From assembly GCA_023418705.1 (NCBI GenBank), contig JAEZYZ010000307.1, forward strand, positions 1 to 6,176: DNA of 6,176 nucleotides. Direction: 5' to 3'. A program made the position numbers and the translations under genes. A model generated the notes under the pieces. It did not search any database and had not been told where the DNA came from. It worked only from the letters and a program-made list of their open reading frames with translations. Of the stretch, positions 1 to 6,176 are shown piece by piece; the first letter of the stretch is position 1, and the number at the start of each line of letters is the position of its first letter. Origin of the DNA: Pseudomonadota bacterium (lineage in GTDB: Bacteria > Myxococcota_A > Polyangia > Polyangiales > Polyangiaceae).

Positions 1-213
1 CTTCACGCCCCCGCCGCGGATGGGGAGCACGGAGAGCAGCTCGAGCTCGTAGCCGCGCGCGGGCACGACCGAGCTCTCGATGCCCTTGGCCGTCCCGACG
101 AACACCAGCCGAAGCTCGGGTCGGAGCGCCCGCAACGCGTCGGCCACGGCCACCAGCGGGAAGACGTGGCCGCCGGTGCCGCCGCCAGCCATCACCAGGG
201 TCGCTGCGCTCAT
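1..213 (-). CDS. murG: MurG, lipid I N-acetylglucosaminyltransferase (partial, first 71 residues)
   Basis: This is the N-terminal part of the peripheral inner-membrane GT-B glycosyltransferase that adds GlcNAc from UDP-GlcNAc to lipid I, producing lipid II. The gene runs off the left edge of the window after exactly 71 codons, with no stop seen. The protein starts MSAATLVMAGGGTGGHVFPL. GGTGGHVFP (11-19) is the first glycine-rich loop, characteristic of MurG and implicated in acceptor binding; His16 is the conserved histidine. Residues 37-45 (VFVGTAKGI) and 48-55 (SVVPARGY) match the usual FVGT-x-x-G-x-E and VP-x-x-G-Y pattern, followed by PIRGGG (64-69). The ATG overlaps the ftsW TGA as ATGA, with GGAGG four bases upstream. 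The catalytic UDP-GlcNAc-binding C-terminal domain is not visible, so integrity cannot be judged. Confidence 0.95.
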   Translation of the reverse strand, partial: MSAATLVMAGGGTGGHVFPLVAVADALRALRPELRLVFVGTAKGIESSVVPARGYELELLSVLPIRGGGVK

Positions 214-1484
214 CCTGCCTCCGGCGCGAGGGTCGCCTTCGGCCGCCGCGGTTTGGGTTTGGTCTTGGGCTTGGCCGCCTCTGGTCCGAACTCGGCCTCG
301 GTGACGAGGACGGCGCGGGCCTCCGGCGCGGGGCCAGCGTCTTCCACGCGCTGTTGGTTGGCGGACCAGAACCGCGGCCTCGAGATATTCAGCAAGACGC
401 CCATCGCGGCGGAGTTGACCAGCAGCGACGAGCCGCCATAGCTGACGAACGGCAGCGTGAGGCCCTTGGTCGGCAGCATGCTCATGGCGACCGCGATGTT
501 CCAGCACGCCTGGGTCCCGAACAGGACCGATATCCCGAACGCCACGTACAGGCCGTAGTCGTCGCCGGCCGACAGCGCCACCCGCACGCCGCGCGCCACG
601 ATCAGCAAATAGACGCTGCACAGCGCCAGGATGCCGATGAACCCGAGCTCCTCGCCGACGATGGCCGCGATGAAATCCGTGTGGGCCTCGGGCAGATACA
701 GCACCTGCAGCCCCTTGCCGAGGCCGAGCCCCGTCACCTCTCCCGAGCCGAAGCTCATCACCGACTGAAAGGGCTGATAGGCCAGGTCCTGCCGGTGCTC
801 GCTCATGTTCAGCCACGCGAGCACCCGTTCGAAGCGATAGGCCGTGAAGCGGATCGCCCAGGCGGCCGCTCCCACCCCCAAGAGGCCGATACCGATCAAG
901 TAGCCGAGCTTGGCGCCGGCCACGAACAGCAGCGTGAACGTGAGCAGGACCAGGATCACCGCTCCGCCAAAGTCCGGCTGTTTCATGCAGAGCAGCACCA
1001 AAACGCCCGCCAACAGGCAGTGCGGGAGCATCCCGATCGAGAAGCTTTTGACCTTCTCCTTCTTCTTGTCCAAGGAGTAGCCGAGCCAGAGCACCAGCGC
1101 GAGCTTGGCCGCCTCCGACGGCTGCACGTGCACCGGGCCGAGCCGCAGCCAGCGCGCGGCGCCGCCCCCGGTGTGACCAAAGCCGATGACGCTGAGCACC
1201 ATCAACAGGGTCACGACGAGCAGCACCGGATAGGTGAAGGGCCGGAGCAGGTGATAGTCGACGCGAGACACCAGGAGCATCACGCACAGGCCAACCCCGC
1301 AGAAAATCGCCTGCCGCTTCAGGAAATACTGAGGATCGGCGTACACCACCGTCGCCTCGATCACGCTGGCGCTGTAGACCATCACCACGCCGAACCCCAT
1401 CAGGGCAACGACCACGGCGGCCAGCAGCACGTCGATCTCGCCCCAGCGCACCGCCGGTTTGAACAGCGCGGTCAGCCCTTTCAT
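210..1484 (-). CDS. ftsW: FtsW, septal lipid II polymerase (SEDS peptidoglycan glycosyltransferase)
   Basis: This 424-residue polytopic membrane protein of the SEDS family polymerises lipid II into septal glycan strands, working with the division transpeptidase FtsI/PBP3. About ten hydrophobic segments can be traced between residues 17 and 368. Diagnostic features are VYSAS (36-40), KRQ (56-58), VQPSEAAKLA (120-129), EAHTDFIAAIVGEELG (266-281) and the SEDS signature from N329 to S353 ending PFVSYGGSS (426-500). D270 matches the aspartate essential in RodA and FtsW. FtsW rather than RodA is favoured by its place between murD and murG. ATG 1484 is preferred over an upstream TTG at 1532, because it overlaps the murD stop as ATGA and has GAGGAG eight bases upstream. 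After the last membrane segment there is a tail of roughly 50 residues rich in Ala, Pro and Lys (about 375-424), probably cytoplasmic and disordered. Confidence 0.96.
   Translation of the reverse strand: MKGLTALFKPAVRWGEIDVLLAAVVVALMGFGVVMVYSASVIEATVVYADPQYFLKRQAIFCGVGLCVMLLVSRVDYHLLRPFTYPVLLVVTLLMVLSVIGFGHTGGGAARWLRLGPVHVQPSEAAKLALVLWLGYSLDKKKEKVKSFSIGMLPHCLLAGVLVLLCMKQPDFGGAVILVLLTFTLLFVAGAKLGYLIGIGLLGVGAAAWAIRFTAYRFERVLAWLNMSEHRQDLAYQPFQSVMSFGSGEVTGLGLGKGLQVLYLPEAHTDFIAAIVGEELGFIGILALCSVYLLIVARGVRVALSAGDDYGLYVAFGISVLFGTQACWNIAVAMSMLPTKGLTLPFVSYGGSSLLVNSAAMGVLLNISRPRFWSANQQRVEDAGPAPEARAVLVTEAEFGPEAAKPKTKPKPRRPKATLAPEAG
218..222 (-). promoter_or_regulatory. Shine-Dalgarno for murG
   Basis: GGAGG on the minus strand lies four bases before ATG 213, inside the last codons of ftsW. 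The match to the anti-Shine-Dalgarno core is good although the spacing is a little short. Confidence 0.6.
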
Positions 1485-2848
1485 GCGTCCTTCTCCTCGC
1501 AGGTCCGGCGGAGCTCGGCCACCGCTCGGCAAAACACGTCCCCCCGTTCGGCGTAGCTCTCGAACATGTCGAAGCTCGAGCAGGCGGGGCTGAGCAGCAC
1601 GGCGTCTCCGGGCTCCGCGAGCTCGAAGGCGGCGCGGACGGCCTCCTCCATGCCGCCCGCCCGCACGACCTTCAGCCGCCCACCCATCGCGACGGCGATG
1701 CGCTCGGCGGCCTCGCCGATCAACACCGCGGCGCGGCCCTTGGCGACCAGCGCGTCGACCAGCGCCGCGTACGAACCGAGCTTGTCACGCCCCCCCGCGA
1801 TCAACACCGCCTTCGGCTCACGCAGCCCGGCGAGCGCGGTGACCGCCGCGCCGACGTTCGTGGCCTTCGAATCGTCGTAAAACCGCACGCCCGACAGCTC
1901 GCCTGCCAGCGCCATCCGATGCCGCAGGGGCACGAACCCGGCGAGCCCGTCGCGCACCTGGGCGGGCGTGGCGCCGGCCGCGCGCGCCGCGGCGATGGCC
2001 GCGGCGGCGTTCTGCAGGTTGTGCCCGCCGTGGAGCGGCACGTGTTCGAGGTCGAAGCGGACGCCGGTCGCCGCTTCGTGCACCGCCTGGCCCTCGATCA
2101 AATAGTCGGCCGGCGCGGCCGTCCCAAAGCGCCAGATGCGTCCCCGGCCGCGGCGCGCCTGCGCCTCGCAGCGGGCGTCGCCCGCCGGGATCAGCGCCAC
2201 GTCCTGCTCGCGCTGGTTGACGAAGGCGTTGCCCTTGGCGTCCGCGTACGCGGCAAAGCTCGCGTACCGGTCGAGGTGATCCTCGGTCACGTTCAGCAGG
2301 ATGCCGACGTGGGGCCGAAACGTGGGCGCCCGCTCGAGCTGAAAGCTCGAGACCTCCAGCACGATCGCGTCGAAGGCCCGCTCGGCCTGGGACGAGAGCG
2401 GCGTGCCCAGGTTCCCGCCGATGAACACCTCGGGGACGGTCTTCTCCATGATGCGGCCGAGCAGCATCGTGGTCGTGCTTTTGCCGTTCGTGCCGCCCAC
2501 GCACAAAATTTTCGGCTGATTCCGGAGAGCCCGCACCGCGAGCTCGAGTTCGCCGATCACGGGGACGCCGGCGCGCTCGGCCGCCACGATTTCCGGCAGC
2601 GATGGAACCCCCGGGGACACCACGATGCCGTCGGCCGCCGCGAAATCCACCCCGCCGTACCCCGAGGTGAACAGCTCGATGCCGAGATCGGCGACCTCCG
2701 GCGGGAGCTGCTCGAGCGGCTTCCGATCGGCGCCGGCCACCCGCGCCCCGAGCCGCAGGCAGAGGCGGGCGGCGGCCACCCCGCTCTTGCCGAGGCCGAC
2801 CACCACCACCCGCTTCCCCTCCAGGGATAGCCTGCGCTGGGCGGCCAT
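1481..2848 (-). CDS. murD: MurD, UDP-MurNAc-L-alanine:D-glutamate ligase
   Basis: This 455-residue cytoplasmic ligase adds D-glutamate, the second stem-peptide residue, to UDP-MurNAc-L-Ala using ATP. The N-terminal Rossmann-like domain (1-108) begins with the glycine-rich VVVVGLGKSG (14-23) and includes VVSPGVP (76-82). The central domain has the P-loop GGTNGKST (118-125), LEVSSFQLE (164-172), NVTEDHLDRY (186-195), a lysine at 205 matching the carbamylated lysine of the family, and GGHNLQNAAAA (274-284). The C-terminal domain has YDDSKATN (324-331), AGGRDK (351-356) and LLSPACSSFDMFESYAERG (418-436). The frame is open for another 332 codons upstream, but that stretch is the mraY gene read in another frame. 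ATG 2848 is chosen because it starts the homologous region, overlaps the mraY stop as TGATG, and follows GAAGG seven bases upstream. The P-loop starts with Gly118 where most homologues have Thr. Confidence 0.96.
   Translation of the reverse strand: MAAQRRLSLEGKRVVVVGLGKSGVAAARLCLRLGARVAGADRKPLEQLPPEVADLGIELFTSGYGGVDFAAADGIVVSPGVPSLPEIVAAERAGVPVIGELELAVRALRNQPKILCVGGTNGKSTTTMLLGRIMEKTVPEVFIGGNLGTPLSSQAERAFDAIVLEVSSFQLERAPTFRPHVGILLNVTEDHLDRYASFAAYADAKGNAFVNQREQDVALIPAGDARCEAQARRGRGRIWRFGTAAPADYLIEGQAVHEAATGVRFDLEHVPLHGGHNLQNAAAAIAAARAAGATPAQVRDGLAGFVPLRHRMALAGELSGVRFYDDSKATNVGAAVTALAGLREPKAVLIAGGRDKLGSYAALVDALVAKGRAAVLIGEAAERIAVAMGGRLKVVRAGGMEEAVRAAFELAEPGDAVLLSPACSSFDMFESYAERGDVFCRAVAELRRTCEEKDA
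1488..1498 (-). promoter_or_regulatory. Strong Shine-Dalgarno for ftsW
   Basis: The purine run GAGGAGAAGGA on the minus strand precedes ATG 1484, with GAGGAG at a spacing of eight bases. It is among the strongest sites in the window and decides the ftsW start against the TTG at 1532. The same bases encode the acidic C-terminal end of MurD. Confidence 0.7.
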
Positions 2849-3978
2849 CAGCGCACCTTCAAGGACGCCAAGCTCACCAGCGCCAGCAAGATGGAGATGA
2901 TCCAGAAGCGCACGATGATGCGCGGCTCGGGCCAGCCCTTCTTCTCGAAATGATGGTGAATGGGCGCCATCAAGAAGACCCGCTTCTTGAACAGCTTGAA
3001 GCTTATCACCTGGGTGATGACGCTCACGGCTTCGATGAAGAAGATGCCGCCGATCAGCAAGCTGAGCAGCTCGTTCTTGGTGAGGACGGCCATCATGCCG
3101 AGGCCACCGCCGAGCGCCAGCGACCCCACGTCCCCCATGAACACCTGCGCGGGGTAGGTGTTGTACCAAAGAAAACCCACCCCCGCGCCGACCATGGCCG
3201 CGCCATAGACCGCCAGCTCGCTCATCTCGTTGTAGCCGGCGATGTCCAGGTACGACGCCAGGGGACGGCCGAACAGCACCGACCCGGCGATGTAGGCCCA
3301 GATGCTGTAGGTGCCTGCGTTGATCATGACCGGCCCGATCGCGAGACCGTCGAGCCCATCGGTGAGGTTCACCGCGTTGCTCATGGCGACCACGACCACC
3401 AGCGCGAACGCTGCGTAGAGCGGCAGCGGCAGCTCGATCGGGAACTTCTCGAAGGCGACGAACGGCAGGCTGAGCCGGCCGCGGATGGCGAGCCAATCGG
3501 CGGGCAGATCCTGGCCGCCGATGAACAGATAGCCGATCGCCACGCCGCCGATCGCGAACTGTCCGAGCAGCTTGAAGCGACCCGGCAGGCCTCGGGTGTT
3601 GCTCCCCTCGATCTTCAGCCGGTCGTCGATGTACCCGATCAGGCCGTAGCCGGCGGTCACCGAGGCGGTGGCCAGCACGAACACGTTGCGCACGTCCGCC
3701 CAGAGCATCGTCGGCACCAAGACGGACAGCAGGATCAGCGCGCCGCCCATCGTGGGCGTGCCCGCCTTGGCCTGATGCGACGCCGGCCCTTCCTCCCGGA
3801 TGATCTGGCTGATCTGCTTGCCCCGCAGCTTGCGGATGAACCACGGCGCCACGAAAAACGACATCAGCATGGCGGTGATGACGGCCATGATGGCGCGGAA
3901 GTTGGTGTACCTGAGCACGTTCAAGGCGCTGGCCCAGCCGAACTGGGTGCTCAGGGGATAGAGGAGCTCGTAAATCAC
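2848..3978 (-). CDS. mraY: MraY, phospho-N-acetylmuramoyl-pentapeptide transferase
   Basis: This 376-residue integral membrane enzyme transfers phospho-MurNAc-pentapeptide from UDP to undecaprenyl phosphate, giving lipid I at the inner membrane. About ten hydrophobic segments can be traced, the first near residues 28-48 and the last near 353-373. Family motifs are GTPTMGG (73-79), the Asp pair D118-D119 in GYIDDRLK, NAVNLTDGLDGLA (201-213), NTYPAQVFMGDVGSLALGG (273-291, with D283), and the histidine cluster MAPIHHHFEKKGWPE (337-351). All acidic residues regarded as catalytic or Mg-binding are present. The start is GTG at 3978, overlapping the murF TGA as GTGA. The next in-frame Met is residue 31, which would remove the conserved N-terminus (MIYELLYPL). 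It is slightly longer than the 360-residue E. coli protein, mainly in the loop around 155-185. After the Asp pair there is Arg where many homologues have Tyr. Confidence 0.97.
   Translation of the reverse strand: MIYELLYPLSTQFGWASALNVLRYTNFRAIMAVITAMLMSFFVAPWFIRKLRGKQISQIIREEGPASHQAKAGTPTMGGALILLSVLVPTMLWADVRNVFVLATASVTAGYGLIGYIDDRLKIEGSNTRGLPGRFKLLGQFAIGGVAIGYLFIGGQDLPADWLAIRGRLSLPFVAFEKFPIELPLPLYAAFALVVVVAMSNAVNLTDGLDGLAIGPVMINAGTYSIWAYIAGSVLFGRPLASYLDIAGYNEMSELAVYGAAMVGAGVGFLWYNTYPAQVFMGDVGSLALGGGLGMMAVLTKNELLSLLIGGIFFIEAVSVITQVISFKLFKKRVFLMAPIHHHFEKKGWPEPRIIVRFWIISILLALVSLASLKVR
2856..2860 (-). promoter_or_regulatory. Shine-Dalgarno for murD
   Basis: GAAGG on the minus strand lies seven bases before ATG 2848, inside the end of mraY. 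It helps decide the murD start, because the reading frame itself is open much further upstream. Confidence 0.6.
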
Positions 3979-5419
3979 GCTGCCCTGCCTTTTGCCTCGA
4001 GCAAAGCCTTCGCCAGGCGATCGGCGCCGATGCCGCGCGATGCCTTGACCAGCACCACGTCGCCCGGCCGCACCCGCTCGATCAGCAGCGCGGCGGTCTC
4101 GGCGTCCGCCTGCGGGCGGCCCTCCGCGCGCCCGCCCGCCTGCCGGACAGGATCGAGGAACGCGGTCGCGGCGGGGCCGACGGCGATCAGCTCGGCGGGC
4201 GCCGCGGCGCGCACCGCCTCGGCGGTCTGCCGGTGGGCGGCGTCGCTGTGGTCGCCGAGCTCGAGCATGTCGCCCAGCACCAGGAAGAGCCGCGCGCCGC
4301 GCGCCGTCGCGATCTCGCGGGCGACGCTCAGCGAGCTCTCCACGCTGGCGGGGTTGGCGTTGTAGGCGTCGTCGATCAGCACCGATCCGTCGCCCAGCAG
4401 GGTGGCCAGCAGCCGACCTGCCTCACGTTCGCAGGCGGCGAGCGCCCGCTCGATGGCGGCGAGATCGGGGGCCGCGGATCCTCCGATCTGCTCGGCGGCG
4501 GCGATCGCCGCGAGGGTCGCGAGCGCGCCGGGCAGGCCGAGGTGGGGGACCCGCAGCTCTAGCTGACCCGCTGCGACGCGCGGGCGCTCGATGCAGAGGC
4601 GGCTGCCTTCGATCCCGAGCGGCACCCGCTCGCAGAGCCGGTAGTCGTTGTCCGGGCCCGCGCCGTAGGTGCGCCGGACCGCGGCCGGCGAGCGCTCGAG
4701 CTGCCGGCGGCAGCGGGGGTCGTCGCCGTTGCAGAGCGCCGCGGCGCCGGCAGGGAGCCCGCGCAACAGCGCGCCCTCTTCCAGCTCGACGGCGTCGAGA
4801 TCCCCGATCCCTTCGGCGTGCTCGAGGGCGATCAACGTCAGCACGGCCAGGTCCGGCTGGACCACGCGCGTCAGCGCCTCGACCTCTCCGCGCTGGTTGG
4901 TGCCGATCTCCACCACCGCGGCTCGGTGCCGCGCCTCGGCCGCGAGCAGCACCATCGGCACGCCGATGCGATTGTTGAGGTTGCCCGGCAGCTCGTGGAC
5001 GGCGCCCGCGAGCCGCGCCCGCAGCACGGCGCCGATCGCATGGCGGGTCGTGGTCTTCCCCGCCGAGCCAGCCACGGCCACCACCTGGCCGCCCCAGCGG
5101 CGCCGGTGCGCGTTGGCGAGCGCCCCGAGGGCGTCGAGGGTGGAGGCGACGCGGATCAGCGACGCCGCCGGAGGGACGTCGACGTCGCGATCGACCAGCG
5201 CCGCTGCCGCTCCTCCTGCGAGCGCCTGCGCCACGAAGGCGTGGCCGTCGAACCGCTCGCCGCGGAGCGCGACGAACAACTTGCCCTCGAGCGTTGCGCG
5301 GGTGTCCGTCACGACGCCCGTCACGCTCGTCGCCCGCCCCGCCCGAACTTGCCCGCCGGTGGCCGAAGCGATCTCCGCCAAGCTGAACGAGGCGCGGTTT
5401 TCGGGGATGGGCGTGGCCA

Positions 5420-5420
<1 letters not shown>
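3975..5420 (-). CDS. murF: MurF, UDP-MurNAc-tripeptide:D-alanyl-D-alanine ligase
   Basis: This 481-residue cytoplasmic ATP-dependent ligase adds the D-Ala-D-Ala dipeptide to complete the UDP-MurNAc-pentapeptide. The N-terminal UDP-substrate domain (about 1-110) contains the VTDTR element. The central ATPase domain has P-loop GSAGKTTT (118-125), GNLNNRIGVP (146-155) and EIGTNQRGEV (171-180). The C-terminal domain has DDAYNANPASV (350-360), LGDMLELGDHSDAAH (382-396) and VLVKASRG (456-463). The length is slightly above the roughly 450 residues usual for the family. The ATG start overlaps the murE stop (TGATG) and has GAGGGA ten bases upstream. Two positions depart from the usual pattern. The residue aligned with the carbamylated lysine (K202 in E. 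coli MurF) appears to be Glu215. The usual HN of the G-x-HN-x-x-NALAA motif is replaced by GLPGALATLAA (295-305). Gene order and the remaining motifs make the assignment safe. Confidence 0.96.
3988..3991 (-). promoter_or_regulatory. Weak Shine-Dalgarno for mraY GTG start
   Basis: AAGG on the minus strand sits nine bases before the GTG at 3978, with an additional AGGG at 3986-3983 nearer the start. Both lie within the end of murF. This is a modest site ahead of a GTG codon, so mraY translation probably relies on coupling to murF through the GTGA overlap. Confidence 0.4.

Positions 5421-6176
<756 letters not shown>

Noticed and set aside
1485..1532. TTG at 1532 as a start adding 16 residues to FtsW
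   Set aside because: The extension would overlap murD by about 50 bases and has no family resemblance. ATG 1484 has a strong Shine-Dalgarno site and the ATGA overlap seen elsewhere in the operon.
354..1556. Long open frame on the plus strand (400 codons) opposite ftsW
   Set aside because: It lies antisense to an unmistakable ftsW gene. Its product is rich in Arg, His, Gln and Ala with no recognisable domain, which is typical of a shadow frame in high-GC DNA.
1919..2830. Plus-strand open frame of 303 codons opposite murD
   Set aside because: It is antisense to a complete MurD with all family motifs; the reading frame is explained by scarcity of stop codons at high GC.
2849..3844. Upstream extension of the murD frame that could suggest a much larger fused protein
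   Set aside because: The extra residues are the mraY sequence read out of frame; MurD homology starts exactly at ATG 2848, which has a Shine-Dalgarno site and overlaps the mraY stop.
2950..4365. Plus-strand open frame of 471 codons opposite mraY and murF
   Set aside because: It spans the junction of two clear genes on the other strand, has biased shadow-type composition, and shows no motif.

Overview
This window is a contiguous block of the dcw (division and cell wall) cluster. It comes from a Gram-negative-type bacterium with high-GC DNA, roughly two thirds or more G+C by eye. All six genes lie on the minus strand, so transcription runs from the right end of the window to the left. In transcription order they are murE (3' part only, 6176-5420), murF (5420-3975), mraY (3978-2848), murD (2848-1481), ftsW (1484-210) and murG (first 71 codons only, 213-1). 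This is the canonical dcw order. ftsI would be expected just beyond the right edge and murC beyond the left edge; neither is visible here.

The genes form one biochemical line. MurE, MurF and MurD build the stem peptide on the UDP-MurNAc precursor in the cytoplasm. MraY moves the finished phospho-MurNAc-pentapeptide onto undecaprenyl phosphate to make lipid I. MurG adds GlcNAc to give lipid II, and FtsW polymerises lipid II at the division septum. MurE carries the DNPR motif of meso-diaminopimelate-adding enzymes, so the peptidoglycan is predicted to be the mDAP type.

There is no intergenic DNA in the window. All five gene junctions overlap: TGATG (1 base) at murE/murF and mraY/murD, GTGA or ATGA (4 bases) at murF/mraY, murD/ftsW and ftsW/murG. 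Each downstream start has a purine-rich Shine-Dalgarno-like stretch inside the end of the preceding gene. This implies one polycistronic, translationally coupled transcript. I see no promoter, terminator, RNA gene, mobile element, repeat array or CRISPR.

The taxon cannot be fixed from the sequence alone. High GC, the full dcw order, an mDAP-type MurE and the general look of FtsW and MraY suggest a myxobacterium-like lineage (Myxococcota, former Deltaproteobacteria); this is inference.

No undescribed system is apparent; this is ordinary core-genome DNA. The most notable points are in MurF, where the lysine that is carbamylated in characterised Mur ligases appears to be Glu215 and the usual His-Asn of the 'G-x-HN-x-x-NALAA' motif is absent. 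The completely overlapping gene layout is also worth noting.
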